The notes: a model not told the origin generated them from the sequence alone. DNA of 37,829 nt from DATKCA01 sp035544675 (GCA_035544675.1 DATKCA010000016.1:1-37829), one strand, 5' to 3'. Positions 1 through 8,214 are shown, counted from the first letter of the stretch. Program-made: numbers and translations.

Positions 1-110
1 CACGCGGCAACCGGGCACACGGCAACCGGGCACACGGCAACCGGAAACCGGAAACCGGCAACCGAACACCTGCGTACCCTCCGGTTACCGGTTACCGGTT
101 ACCGGTTGCC
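1..110. repeat. Heptamer hairpin array, AACCGGN type (array 1)
   Basis: The left part is built of units such as ACCGGAA and ACCGGCA, preceded by longer units containing CACACGGCAACCGGG. After about 16 bp of unrelated sequence the right part carries the reverse complement as four CCGGTTA/CCGGTTG units. The whole could fold into a long imperfect hairpin. It starts at the window edge, so its true left end is unknown. It ends 3-4 bp before the stop codon of the DinB-like gene on the minus strand. Further copies lie at 12775, 20221, 24191 and the right end of the window. Confidence 0.9.
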
Positions 111-113
111 CCG

Positions 114-659
114 TCAGCGGCTCCAGGGTGGTACGACGCCGTTCATCCGCGCGTACGCGATGGACTGGCCGAGGTGCTCGTGGAGGTGGTTGAGCATGGT
201 CACGAAGACGCCTCGCTGACTGGTCTTCGCGCCGAACATCTGCACGCCCTTTTCCAGATCAGCGTCCGACGCGCTCATCGAGGCGGCGCGGATGTGGTCG
301 AACGAGCGGCGCAGCTCGCCCAGGATGCTCTGCTTGTCGGTGATCTTCTCCAGGTCCCTGGGGATGTCGGCCGGAGCCTGCTTTCCGAGGAACGTGGCCA
401 GGAAGTAGTTGCCGCCGGCGATGTGCATGTAGACCTCGCCGATGGAGCGGACGCCTCCGCCGGGGCGCCACGCGTACTTGTCGGCCGGGACGGCCGTGGC
501 CAGCTCCATGATCTTTTCCTGCACGTCGTCGAGGTTCGCCAGGAATTCGTTGCGGAACGCGCTCTTCCCGTTGCCGGGCCCCTGCTGCGGCGCGGCCAGG
601 ACAGACGTGCAGATGGCGAGCAAAACGAGCGGTAACAGTCGTTTTTTGAGGGTCGTCAC
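114..659 (-). CDS. Secreted DinB-family protein
   Basis: A protein of about 181 residues. It begins with a Sec-type signal peptide (basic TLKKR, hydrophobic LLPLVLLAICTSVLA, then AAPQQ). The mature part is a DinB-like four-helix bundle, with His in VYMHIAGG and in the C-terminal LNHLHEHLGQ, which are the usual metal-ligand positions of this superfamily. Members are metal-dependent and include thiol transferases and many proteins of unknown reaction; the substrate cannot be told here. The GTG start at 659 is chosen because it opens directly onto the signal peptide; no Shine-Dalgarno is visible. Reading further upstream in the same frame runs antisense through the next two genes and is not real. 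It is divergent from the acyl-CoA dehydrogenase gene and ends at a heptamer array. Confidence 0.8.
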   Translation of the reverse strand: MTTLKKRLLPLVLLAICTSVLAAPQQGPGNGKSAFRNEFLANLDDVQEKIMELATAVPADKYAWRPGGGVRSIGEVYMHIAGGNYFLATFLGKQAPADIPRDLEKITDKQSILGELRRSFDHIRAASMSASDADLEKGVQMFGAKTSQRGVFVTMLNHLHEHLGQSIAYARMNGVVPPWSR

Positions 660-678
660 GGAGAGAAGAACCGATTTG

Positions 679-691
679 ATTGTACTAGAAT
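679..691. promoter_or_regulatory. Candidate back-to-back -10 boxes between DinB-like gene and acyl-CoA dehydrogenase
   Basis: A minus-strand TACAAT (679-684) lies 19 nt before the GTG of the DinB-like gene. A plus-strand TAGAAT (686-691) lies about 85 nt before the dehydrogenase ATG. They sit in the only AT-rich patch of the 117-bp divergent gap. No convincing -35 hexamer was seen for either. Confidence 0.4.
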
Positions 692-776
692 GCCCGCGCC
701 GGCCAGGCCGTGAGGAGCAGAGGCAACCCTGCCTGTCCCACGGTGTCACACGCCCAATCCCGAAGGAGTCGCGAAA

Positions 777-1925
777 ATGGATTTCCGTCTCACCGACGAG
801 CAGAACCAGATCAGCCAGATGGTGAAGGAGTTCGCCGAGAGCGAGATCAAGCCACATCTGGCGGAGTGGGACGAGGCGCAGCACTTTCCGGTCGATACGT
901 TCAAGAAGGCCGGCCAGCTTGGCCTGCTCGGAGTGATCTTCCCCGAGGCGTACGGCGGCGCGGGCCTCTCGTACATCGACTACGTCAACGTGATCGAGGA
1001 GCTGGCCGTCGTCGACAGCGGTTTCTGCCTCAGCGTCGCCGCGCACAACTCGCTCGGCAGTGGTCACATCTACCTGGCCGGAAACGAGGAGCAGAGGAAG
1101 AAGTGGCTGCCCAAGCTCACCTCGGGTGAATGGATCGGCGCGTGGGGCCTCACCGAGCCGGGTTCGGGAAGCGATGCCGGCGGTCTGCGGACGACCGCGG
1201 TGAAAGACGGCAACGAATGGGTGCTGAACGGCACGAAGAACTTCATCACCAACGCCACGTACGCGGACATCTCCGTCGTTCTGGCCATCACCGACCGGGA
1301 CGATCCGAAGCACGGCATCACCGCGTTTGCGGTGGAGATGGACCGCAAGGGCATCCGTCCGGGCAAGAAGGAGAACAAGCTGGGCATGCGCGTCTCCGAC
1401 ACCGCGGAGCTGGTCATGGAGGACTGCCGCGTTCCCGCCGCGAACGTCCTGGGCCAGCCGGGTTACGGATTCATCGATGCGATGAAAGTCCTGGACGGAG
1501 GCCGCATCTCGATCGGAGCTCTGTCGGTGGGCATCGCCCGCGGCGCGTACGAGGCGGCGCTGGCGTACGCGAAGCAGCGCGTCGCGTTCGGCCGGCCGAT
1601 CTCCGAGTTCCAGGCCATTCAGTTCATGCTCGCCGACATGGCCACCGAGATCGAGGCCGCCCGGCTGCTCTGTTACCGCGCCGCAACCGTCAAGGACGCC
1701 GGCCAGAAGGTGACCCAGTACTCGGCGATGGCAAAGCTGTACGCGTCGGAAGTGGCGGTGCGGGCCACGGAGAAGGGCGTGCAGATCTTCGGCGGCTACG
1801 GCTTCATCAAGGAGTTCCCCGCCGAGAAGTACTACCGCGACGTGAAGCTGTGTACGATCGGCGAGGGGACGAGCGAGATCCAGCGGATGGTCATCGCGCG
1901 GAACCTTCTCGCCGGAACCGAGTGA
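777..1925 (+). CDS. Acyl-CoA dehydrogenase
   Basis: An FAD-dependent enzyme that introduces the alpha-beta double bond into an acyl-CoA thioester and passes electrons to ETF. Its 382 residues match the short/branched-chain family. An N-terminal helical domain is followed by the FAD-binding signature WGLTEPGSGSDAGG (about residues 122-135) and the C-terminal signature GGYGFIKEFPAEKYYRD. The likely catalytic base is Glu363 in IGEGTSEIQ. A Shine-Dalgarno GGAG lies about 9 nt before the ATG. The stop codon touches the start of meaB, so the two are probably cotranscribed. This pairing suggests branched-chain amino acid or propionyl/methylmalonyl-CoA catabolism. The exact acyl chain preference cannot be read from the sequence. 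Confidence 0.95.
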   Translation: MDFRLTDEQNQISQMVKEFAESEIKPHLAEWDEAQHFPVDTFKKAGQLGLLGVIFPEAYGGAGLSYIDYVNVIEELAVVDSGFCLSVAAHNSLGSGHIYLAGNEEQRKKWLPKLTSGEWIGAWGLTEPGSGSDAGGLRTTAVKDGNEWVLNGTKNFITNATYADISVVLAITDRDDPKHGITAFAVEMDRKGIRPGKKENKLGMRVSDTAELVMEDCRVPAANVLGQPGYGFIDAMKVLDGGRISIGALSVGIARGAYEAALAYAKQRVAFGRPISEFQAIQFMLADMATEIEAARLLCYRAATVKDAGQKVTQYSAMAKLYASEVAVRATEKGVQIFGGYGFIKEFPAEKYYRDVKLCTIGEGTSEIQRMVIARNLLAGTE

Positions 1926-2882
1926 TTGTCTGAGCTCAGAGATCTCGCTGATGGAATTCGCGCCGGACGCTACCGGGCCCTGGCGCAGGCCATCTCGCTC
2001 GTCGAGCACGATGATCCGGGCGTGGACCGTCTCCTGGCGCGGATCTATCCTTCCACCGGCAGCGCGCGCATCGTCGGTGTGACCGGTTCGCCAGGCTCGG
2101 GCAAATCGACGCTCGTTGCGGCCATGGCCAAGCATTACCGCAAAGCGGGCCAGCGGGTCGGCATCATCGCCGTCGACCCCACCTCGCCGTTCACGGGCGG
2201 CGCAATCCTGGGCGACCGCATCCGCATGGCCGAGCTGTACACCGATCGCGGCGTGTTCATCCGCTCGATGGCCACCCGCGGCTTTCTGGGCGGTCTGGCC
2301 AGGGCCACCAACGACGTGGTCGACCTCCTCGACGCGTCCGGGTTCGACATCGTCCTCGTCGAGACGGTCGGAGTGGGGCAGGACGAGGTGGAAGTCGTCC
2401 GCACAGTGCAGACGAACCTGGTGGTGCTCGTCCCGGGGATGGGAGACGACATCCAGGCCATCAAGGCCGGGATCATGGAGATCGGCGACATTTTCGCGGT
2501 GAACAAGGCTGATCGTCCCGGCGCGGACAAGACGGTGACCGAAGTGACGATGATGATGTCGCTCGTCGAGGAGCACGGCGAGTGGATCCCGCCGATCCTC
2601 AAGACGGTGGCGTCGAAGTCCGAGGGTATCGCGGAGCTCGACGAGGCCATCGGCCGGCATTTCGCCTACCTGCAGGCGTCCGGCGAGCTCGACCGCCGCA
2701 ACCGCGAGCGCGTCCGGATCCGCATCGAGACCCAGCTCAAGGAAGAGTTCATGTGCCGGGTGATCGGCGGCTCGATCTCACGCCAGGACTACGAAGCGCT
2801 GCTCGAGGATGTGCTCCGGAAACGGAACAACCCTCACGACGCCGCCGAGGAAGTGCTCCGGAGGGTGACATTCCGGGCGTAG
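1926..2882 (+). CDS. meaB: MeaB/ArgK-type GTPase, chaperone of methylmalonyl-CoA mutase
   Basis: A SIMIBI-class P-loop GTPase of 318 residues. Family members guard cobalamin-dependent acyl-CoA mutases by gating cofactor loading and inactivation. Visible motifs are the Walker A GSPGSGKST, the VDPTSPFTGGAILGDRIRM block with the conserved Asp, the G3-like ETVGVGQDE and the G4 NKAD. The first possible codon is the TTG directly after the TGA of the dehydrogenase, which gives a full-length protein and implies translational coupling; no good Shine-Dalgarno is visible. The last residues TFRA and the TAG stop resemble the start of the CATTCCGAGCG repeat that follows. No mutase subunit is in the window, so the partner must be encoded elsewhere. 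Confidence 0.93.
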   Translation: MSELRDLADGIRAGRYRALAQAISLVEHDDPGVDRLLARIYPSTGSARIVGVTGSPGSGKSTLVAAMAKHYRKAGQRVGIIAVDPTSPFTGGAILGDRIRMAELYTDRGVFIRSMATRGFLGGLARATNDVVDLLDASGFDIVLVETVGVGQDEVEVVRTVQTNLVVLVPGMGDDIQAIKAGIMEIGDIFAVNKADRPGADKTVTEVTMMMSLVEEHGEWIPPILKTVASKSEGIAELDEAIGRHFAYLQASGELDRRNRERVRIRIETQLKEEFMCRVIGGSISRQDYEALLEDVLRKRNNPHDAAEEVLRRVTFRA

Positions 2883-2883
2883 G

Positions 2884-2971
2884 ATTCCGAGCGTTGGCGA
2901 GGAATTGGGAGGAAGGGGATGCACGCCGCGCCGCCCACCGGCTCGGATCCCACGCTGACGCTCGGGATGAC
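2884..2971. repeat. CATTCCGAGCG-type dispersed repeat, copy 1
   Basis: It begins ATTCCGAGCGTTGGCGAGG and ends GCTCGGGATGAC. The ends form an inverted pair (ATTCCGAGC against GCTCGGGAT), so the element can fold on itself. Copy 2 at 26657-26746 has the same two ends but a different middle. It occupies almost the whole gap between meaB and pheT. The last codons of meaB (CATTCCGGGCGTAG) look like a second, partial repeat start. Confidence 0.8.
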
Positions 2972-2983
2972 TTCCGCTAGAAT
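2955..2983 (+). promoter_or_regulatory. Candidate pheT promoter
   Basis: CTGACG (2955-2960, -35-like) is 17 bp from TAGAAT (2978-2983, -10), which lies 9 nt before the pheT ATG. Transcription would start at or next to the ATG, so the mRNA would be leaderless. The -35 lies inside the repeat end. Confidence 0.5.
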
Positions 2984-2992
2984 CGCGCGCCC

Positions 2993-5017
2993 ATGAAGTT
3001 GTCGCGCCACTGGCTCAGCGATTTCGTCGATCTCAGCGACCTTTCCGGCGAGGAGCTGGTGCGGCGGTTCACCGAGATCGGCCATGCCGTCGACGCCGTG
3101 GAATCGCACCAGGGTGACACGGTCTTCGACCTGGAGATCACCACGAATCGTGTCGATGCCATGTCGCATCTGGGCATGGCCCGCGAGCTGGCCGCGGCGC
3201 TGGGGCGGGAGCTGAAGAGCGCAGAGCAGGGCCAGTGGCGCGGTGTCTCTTCGGCCGGCACGGCCACCGCGTCGCCTGTCACCATTCGGATCGACGCGCC
3301 GGAGATGTGCGCTCGCTACACCGGACTCGTGATCCGCGGCGTGAGCGTGCAGCCGTCGCCCGCGAACGTGCAGCGACGGCTGGAGACGGTCGGTCTCAGG
3401 CCGATCAACAACGTGGTCGATGCCACGAACTACGTGATGATGGCGCTCGGGCATCCTCTGCACGCGTTCGACCTCGACAAGCTGGCCGGCGCAAGCATCA
3501 TCGTGCGCCCCGGCCGCGAGGGCGAGATGATGAGGAGCCTCGACGGCGAGACCCGGCGGATCGACCCTCAGACCGTCGTCATCGCCGACGACAAGCGCGC
3601 GGTCGCCCTGGGAGGGATCATCGGCGGCGCGGAGAGCGAGATCAGCGCGACCACGCGCAACGTCCTGCTGGAGTGCGCCTGGTTCAACCCCTCGGTCATC
3701 CGCCGCACGGCCCGGCGCCTCGGGATCAAGACCGACGCGTCATACCGCTTCGAGCGGCGTGTCGACCCCAACGACACGATCGCAGCGATCGAGGCGGCCG
3801 CGGCGATGATCGGCGGCGCGATCGAGCCGGTCATCGACCTCGTCGCTTCCCAAACCGCGCCGAAGGCGATCAAGCTCCGTACCGAGCGGCTGCACGAGGC
3901 CTCGGGCGGGGCCGTCGGCATCGGCTACGCGCTCGAGCTGTTCCGCCGGATGGGCTTCGCCGCGAACACGAACACCGACGGCATCGACGTCACGGTTCCT
4001 GCCTATCGCGGCGACATCCACGAGGAGATGGATCTCATCGAGGAGGTCCTGCGCTTCTACGGACTCGACAGGATCCCGGCCTCCCTGCCGCGGCTGTCGA
4101 CCGGTGACATGCGGCCGAACGTCATCGGCGAGAGCGAAGACGAGATCCGCAGAATTCTCGTCGGCTCAGGACTGACGGAGGTCGTCAACTACTCGTTCAT
4201 CAAGCCTGACCACAACAGCTGGTTCACCGCGGAAGAGCAGGTCCGGCTGACGAACGCGCTGACCGAGAACACCGGCGCGCTGCGGCTGACGATGCTGCCG
4301 GGCCTTCTGGAGAACGTGGCCTACAACCGTTCTTACGGCACGCGGGACGGGGCGCTGTTCGAGGTGGGGCGCACGTATCATCGCGATGGCTCGAAGGTCG
4401 TGGAGCGGCATCGCGTCGCCGTCGTCATGTACGGCTCGACCGGCTCGCATTGGGGGGACGCGAAGCGCGCGGTCGACTTCTTCGACGTGAAGGGTGTGGT
4501 CGAGCAGATCGCCGCGAAGCTGCACGTGGAGGTGACGTTCGCGGCGTCGGGCGCGGAGTGGCTGAAGCCCGGGAGGCGCGCCGCTGCGCGCGCGGGCGAC
4601 CGGCAGGTGGCGATGGCCGGCTTTCTCTCGAACGAGATCCTGCAGAAGTTCGGGATCAAGGGCGAGGTCGCCGCCGCCGAGATCGAAACGGAGGCGCTTC
4701 TGGCCTCGACGGCGGATTGGAAGATGGCTCCGGTCGCGCATTTCCCCGGCATCCCCATGATCCTCGCCATCACGCACAGCCGGGATCTCCAGTACCAGCG
4801 CCTCCTGGACACCATCCGCGAGCTGGAGGTGCCGTACCTGCACGAGGTCGGTCTGCGCGACCGCTTCACGCCCGAAGACGACGAGAGCCTGGTGAAGACG
4901 ACGCTGGGCATGTGGTATCAGGCATTCGATCGCTCTCTGACGCAGGAGGAGGTTGGTGAAGCTCACCAGCGTCTGGCCTCGCGCGTGGCCGATCTGCTGC
5001 CGGTGAAAATCCTCTAG
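2993..5017 (+). CDS. pheT: Phenylalanyl-tRNA synthetase beta subunit, short form
   Basis: The beta subunit of the alpha2-beta2 enzyme that charges tRNA-Phe; it carries the B3/B4 editing domain that clears Tyr-tRNA-Phe. The 674 residues include the N-terminal MKLSRHWLSDFV block, LEITTNRVDAMSHLGMAREL, the B3/B4 part (PINNVVDATNYVMMALGHPLHAFD), the B5 domain, the core and the C-terminal anticodon-binding fold. The usual bacterial protein is about 790-800 residues. Here the EMAP-II-like tRNA-binding insert of about 110 residues between the N-terminal segment and the ITTNR block is absent. There is no pheS upstream, so the alpha subunit is encoded elsewhere. The ATG is supported by homology and by a -10 box 9 nt upstream. 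A ZapB-like gene follows 14 nt downstream. Confidence 0.95.
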   Translation: MKLSRHWLSDFVDLSDLSGEELVRRFTEIGHAVDAVESHQGDTVFDLEITTNRVDAMSHLGMARELAAALGRELKSAEQGQWRGVSSAGTATASPVTIRIDAPEMCARYTGLVIRGVSVQPSPANVQRRLETVGLRPINNVVDATNYVMMALGHPLHAFDLDKLAGASIIVRPGREGEMMRSLDGETRRIDPQTVVIADDKRAVALGGIIGGAESEISATTRNVLLECAWFNPSVIRRTARRLGIKTDASYRFERRVDPNDTIAAIEAAAAMIGGAIEPVIDLVASQTAPKAIKLRTERLHEASGGAVGIGYALELFRRMGFAANTNTDGIDVTVPAYRGDIHEEMDLIEEVLRFYGLDRIPASLPRLSTGDMRPNVIGESEDEIRRILVGSGLTEVVNYSFIKPDHNSWFTAEEQVRLTNALTENTGALRLTMLPGLLENVAYNRSYGTRDGALFEVGRTYHRDGSKVVERHRVAVVMYGSTGSHWGDAKRAVDFFDVKGVVEQIAAKLHVEVTFAASGAEWLKPGRRAAARAGDRQVAMAGFLSNEILQKFGIKGEVAAAEIETEALLASTADWKMAPVAHFPGIPMILAITHSRDLQYQRLLDTIRELEVPYLHEVGLRDRFTPEDDESLVKTTLGMWYQAFDRSLTQEEVGEAHQRLASRVADLLPVKIL

Positions 5018-5031
5018 TGTGGTGGACGCGA

Positions 5032-5289
5032 ATGAAGAAAAAACAGAGTGATGATCAACTGAGTCTGGCCGGCACGGAAGAGGGCGAGATTCTCGCCCGC
5101 CTGAGCGAGCGCGTGGAAAAAGCGGTTCAGATGATCAACGAGTTGCGCCGCGAGCGCGACGAGCTCGAGGCAAGGCTGGAATCGGTCTCCACGCTGGAAG
5201 AGGAGCACGAGCGGTTCGCACGCGAGCGCACCGAGATCCGCAATCGCATCGAGTCGATCCTGGGAAACCTGGAATCGCTGGACGAATAG
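5032..5289 (+). CDS. ZapB-like coiled-coil protein
   Basis: A small, highly charged protein of 85 residues. From about residue 20 to the end it is predicted to be one continuous coiled coil, with heptads rich in Leu/Ile and Glu/Arg (ERVEKAVQMINELRRERDEL). This is the appearance of ZapB and related cell-division proteins, which bundle at the FtsZ ring. In many bacteria pheT is followed by a Zap-family gene, which supports the reading. I chose the ATG at 5032, with GGTGG about 9 nt upstream, over a GTG overlapping the pheT stop. The assignment rests on coiled-coil pattern and position only, so it could be another short coiled-coil protein. The TAG stop is followed two bases later by a REP-like hairpin. 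Confidence 0.7.
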   Translation: MKKKQSDDQLSLAGTEEGEILARLSERVEKAVQMINELRRERDELEARLESVSTLEEEHERFARERTEIRNRIESILGNLESLDE

Positions 5290-5291
5290 GG

Positions 5292-5352
5292 TGGAGCGCC
5301 GCCGATCCGGCGGCGGCCACGCCCCCGACGCCGCCGGGTCGGCGGCGCTCCA
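5292..5352. repeat. REP-like hairpin, TGGAGCGCC family
   Basis: Arms of 23 bp (5292-5314 and 5330-5352) pair with one mismatch around a 15-nt loop. The outer ends read TGGAGCGCC and GGCGCTCCA. It fills the gap between two converging genes exactly: the zapB-like stop TAG is 2 nt to the left and the roadblock-like stop TAG is immediately to the right. It could act as a bidirectional terminator or mRNA 3' stabiliser. There is no T-tract. Confidence 0.85.
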
Positions 5353-5733
5353 CTACATCTCGCGGAGCACCTGGTCCCGGCACGACTCCAGCCGCCGCCA
5401 CGCCACCCCCTCGTTGGCCTCGTGATCGATGACCAGGACGAGGTAGTAGCCATCCTTGAGGTCGCAGGCGAGCGTGGCCAGGCGATCGAACTCGATCTTG
5501 AACCGGAGAGGCTTGCCGACCGGAAGCCGTGCGGCGATGTCGCGCAGGCGCTTGAGGAAGATCCCCTGGTACGCGCCGATGACCTTCAGGTCGTGGTCGT
5601 CGGCGTCCAGCGGCCGCTCGGTGACGACCTCGACGGTCTCCCCTTCGAAGTCGAGGAAGATCGCGCCGAGGGCTCCGTGAGTGGTGGCGACAAGGCTGCG
5701 CAGGATACGCCGGAACGCCACCTCTACTCCCAC
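5353..5733 (-). CDS. Roadblock/LC7-like protein
   Basis: A protein of 126 residues with the alpha-beta pattern of the roadblock/longin-type fold: an N-terminal helix (FRRILRSLVATTHGALGAIFLDFEG), strands around TVEVVTE, a helix GAYQGIFLKRLRDIA, and strands FKIEFDRLATLACDLKDGYYLVLVI. In bacteria such proteins usually bind small Ras-like GTPases such as MglA or act in polarity and motility switches. No GTPase is in this window. The start is a GTG lying inside the last codons of the upstream TPR gene (in ATGTGGGAGTAG), so the two are translationally coupled. Its own TAG stop abuts a REP-like hairpin. The family assignment is by fold pattern and moderately sure. Confidence 0.72.
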   Translation of the reverse strand: MGVEVAFRRILRSLVATTHGALGAIFLDFEGETVEVVTERPLDADDHDLKVIGAYQGIFLKRLRDIAARLPVGKPLRFKIEFDRLATLACDLKDGYYLVLVIDHEANEGVAWRRLESCRDQVLREM

Positions 5734-6437
5734 ATGACGAGGAATTTCCTCGCCTCGGTGGCTTCAGGGGAGCGGGGAGCCTTCTCGATCACCCGGCGCA
5801 GATACGTCGCGGCGACGTCGGTGCGACCGGCGCGGTGCGCGCAGATCCCGAAGCGCAGCAGCGCCAGCGCCGACTCGGGGTAAGCCTTCAGATAGTCGCG
5901 GTAGGAGCCGGCCGCGGCCTCGACCGCGCCGCGCCGTTCCTGGAGTGAGCCGAGGAGCAGGCGGGCGGCGTGGAACTTCGGGTCGAGCGCCAGCGCGCTC
6001 TCCAGCCACTTCTCCGCCTCGGCCGAGTGTCCGAGCCGCTCCCGGGCCATGGCATGGTGATACGCGGCGTTTCCGCGCAGCAGGCCCGCCTTCTCGTCGT
6101 TGGCGATGCGGGCGAACTCCGTCGCTGCCTTGGTCGTCTCGCCGAGCTTGAGCAGCGCGACGGCGCGGTTGAATTGCGCCTCGACGAGCGCGGGCTCCTT
6201 CGCGATCACGCCGTCGAAGATCTCGATGGCTTTCCGGGCATCGCCATCGAGCATCGTGGCCAGGCCCCGCAGCAGTTCGTTGGCCGCCGAGGACGATCCG
6301 CTGGCGCGGGCGCCGTCGAGCTGCGTGAGGGCGCGATCGTACTGTCCGTTCAGGATGTAGTACGCCGCCCGGTCGCACGCGTCGCTGGTGGCTGGAGACA
6401 ACGCGGGAAGAAGGGAGAGGAGGAGAGCTGGGATCAG
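5724..6437 (-). CDS. Secreted TPR-repeat protein (probable CTG start)
   Basis: About 237 residues with roughly five tetratricopeptide repeats; alternating helices with A/G/L/Y spacing are clear (NGQYDRALTQLDGA, EAQFNRAVALLKLGETTKAA, YHHAMARERLGHSAEAEKWL). The first conventional start, a TTG at 6401, leaves no signal. The reading frame continues upstream into a perfect Sec signal (IPALLLSLLPALSPA). It begins at a CTG whose last bases overlap the TGA of the HD-GYP gene (CTGA), with GAGGGG 6 nt upstream. I therefore prefer CTG at 6437. It is the second gene of an HD-GYP/TPR/roadblock unit. Its binding partner is unknown. Confidence 0.75.
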   Translation of the reverse strand: MIPALLLSLLPALSPATSDACDRAAYYILNGQYDRALTQLDGARASGSSSAANELLRGLATMLDGDARKAIEIFDGVIAKEPALVEAQFNRAVALLKLGETTKAATEFARIANDEKAGLLRGNAAYHHAMARERLGHSAEAEKWLESALALDPKFHAARLLLGSLQERRGAVEAAAGSYRDYLKAYPESALALLRFGICAHRAGRTDVAATYLRRVIEKAPRSPEATEARKFLVMWE

Positions 6438-8173
6438 GCGGCGCCCCTCACTTGCTCGTCGATCTGGATGTCGCCGCGCTTGACCGCCTGCACGAACGCA
6501 TCGATCACCCGCGGATCGAACCGGGTGCCGGCGAAGCTCTTGATCTTCTCGACGACGTAGTTCAGCTCCATGGCCTTCTGATACGGGCGGTTCGTGGTCA
6601 TGGCGTCGAACGTGTCGGCGATCGCCACGATGCGGGCCTGCATCGGAATGGCCTCACCCTCGAGGTTGTCCGGGTATCCGCCGCCTCCCCACTTCTCGTG
6701 GTGAAACTTCATGCCCGGGATGCAGTCGGTGAGCTGGGCGACGCCGCTCATGATGGCCGCGCCCTTGACCGGGTGACCCTTCATCACCTCGAACTCGTCG
6801 TCGCTGAGGGCGCCCGGCTTGCGCAGGATGCGGTCGTCGATGCCGATCTTCCCGACGTCGTGGAGCAGCGAGCTGATCCTGAGGTTCCTCATGTCGCGCT
6901 CGTTCAGGTTGAGGTGCTTCCCGATGGCGATCGAGTAGCGCGCCACGCGTTCGGAATGACCGCGCGTGTACGGGTCCTTGGCGTCGATCGCGGCCGCGAG
7001 CATGCGGATCGAGTTGATGAAGAGGAGGTGGTTCTCCTGCGCCGCTTTCTTGAGCTGGTCGATCGACACCTCGATCGCCGATGACATCGAGTTGAAGTTC
7101 GAGGCCAGCTCGCCAATCTCGTTGTGGGTCTTCAGCTCGACGCGCTGCTGGTATTTCCCGGCCGCGATCTCGCGCGTCTTCTCGGCCAGTACCCGGATCG
7201 GCCTGGAGATCCCAGACGCGAAAAAGACTGCCGCGATCACGGCCAGCAGCAGGGCGATCGAGCCCCACTGAATCGTCGCCCGCACCATGCGTCCGACCGA
7301 TGCGAAGGCCCGCTCTTCCGGCTTCTGAACGACGACGCCCCACTCGGGCCGTCCGACCGGCGCGACCGTGCCCAAAAGCTTCACGGGCCGCGGCCCGCTG
7401 GTGTCCTCGTACGACTCGGTCAGGCGCACCGGAGCCTTGGCGAACTCCTGCACGATGCGCAGGCCGCTGTAGTTCGGCCGCTGGACGTTCACGGCCGGCT
7501 CGCTGTGGATGAGCACGTTCCCGTTGCGATCGACGAGAAATGCCGTGACGTCGCCCTTGCCTTCCTCGGCCATCCGCTCGGCGATCCGCCGCAGGCTGAC
7601 CAGCCCCACGACCGCCCCGATGGTCTTGTTCGCGGCGTCGGTGACAGGAACGGCGATCACCACGGCCGGCTGATTGAGGGCCTTGACGTACTGGAATGTG
7701 CCGGTGAACGGCTGCCCTGCCGCCGCCACCTGGCGGGCCATGTCCATGCTCTGCATGACCTTCGGGTCGAGGCCGGCCGGCTTCGCCTCCGCGCCCTGGC
7801 CCTCCGTGTTCAGCAGGCGCAGGGCGATCAGGTCGGTGTCGCTCGTGACGTAGTCGGCGATCCATCCTGTCTGAGCGGCGTAGAGGAACGGGTCGGTTCG
7901 CGCCGGCAGAGCCCTCTGCATGATGCGGATATTGCCCGCGATCTCGCTGAGCCCCTGAGTGTTACTGGCGAGGAGGTTCTGCACGTCCGTCGCGATCCCG
8001 ACCGCGGAGCGGGTCAGGTACTTCTTCTCCAGCGTCTCGAGCGAGTCGCGGTTGATCCCGGTCAGGATGTAATGCGACACGATCAGGGGGACGAGGCTGA
8101 CCAGGACCATGGCGCCGAGAAGCGTCCAGAGCAGACGCACGCGGCGGGCGGGTTTTTCGGCGACTTCGGACAT
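6434..8173 (-). CDS. Membrane-bound HD-GYP c-di-GMP phosphodiesterase with Cache and HAMP domains
   Basis: A sensor of 579 residues. TM1 spans about residues 13-35 (LLWTLLGAMVLVSLVPLIV). A periplasmic Cache-like region follows to about 280, then TM2 (IQWGSIALLLAVIAAVFFASG), a HAMP domain (ISRPIRVLAEKTREIAAGKY) and a C-terminal HD-GYP domain. Catalytic motifs are present: HSERVARYS, LLHDVGKIGI, KGHPVKGA, HHEKWGGGGYPDNL and IADTFDAMT. The family hydrolyses cyclic di-GMP to GMP. The ligand sensed outside the membrane is unknown. The ATG at 8173 follows a perfect TATAAT by 6 nt with no Shine-Dalgarno, so the transcript is probably leaderless. It is the first gene of a three-gene unit and is divergent from hemW. 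Confidence 0.93.
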   Translation of the reverse strand: MSEVAEKPARRVRLLWTLLGAMVLVSLVPLIVSHYILTGINRDSLETLEKKYLTRSAVGIATDVQNLLASNTQGLSEIAGNIRIMQRALPARTDPFLYAAQTGWIADYVTSDTDLIALRLLNTEGQGAEAKPAGLDPKVMQSMDMARQVAAAGQPFTGTFQYVKALNQPAVVIAVPVTDAANKTIGAVVGLVSLRRIAERMAEEGKGDVTAFLVDRNGNVLIHSEPAVNVQRPNYSGLRIVQEFAKAPVRLTESYEDTSGPRPVKLLGTVAPVGRPEWGVVVQKPEERAFASVGRMVRATIQWGSIALLLAVIAAVFFASGISRPIRVLAEKTREIAAGKYQQRVELKTHNEIGELASNFNSMSSAIEVSIDQLKKAAQENHLLFINSIRMLAAAIDAKDPYTRGHSERVARYSIAIGKHLNLNERDMRNLRISSLLHDVGKIGIDDRILRKPGALSDDEFEVMKGHPVKGAAIMSGVAQLTDCIPGMKFHHEKWGGGGYPDNLEGEAIPMQARIVAIADTFDAMTTNRPYQKAMELNYVVEKIKSFAGTRFDPRVIDAFVQAVKRGDIQIDEQVRGAA

Positions 8174-8179
8174 TGATGA

Positions 8180-8185
8180 ATTATA
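8180..8185 (-). promoter_or_regulatory. -10 box TATAAT of the HD-GYP gene
   Basis: A perfect minus-strand TATAAT sits 6 nt before the ATG at 8173, so the expected transcription start falls at the start codon. No good -35 match is visible at 16-18 bp. Confidence 0.6.
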
Positions 8186-8214
8186 CGAATGCAAACGCAG
8201 TTTTTCCGCCTTGT

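Noticed and set aside
114..2660. An 848-codon open frame on the minus strand
   Set aside because: Only its last part (659-114) is a gene. The rest is antisense to the acyl-CoA dehydrogenase and meaB genes and is a by-product of high-GC codon usage; its translation is Arg/His/Asp-rich and unlike any family.
5292..5352. The hairpin as a classic intrinsic terminator
   Set aside because: The stem is strong but there is no T-tract on either strand and the same repeat occurs inside mutS, so it is listed as a repeat with possible terminator activity.
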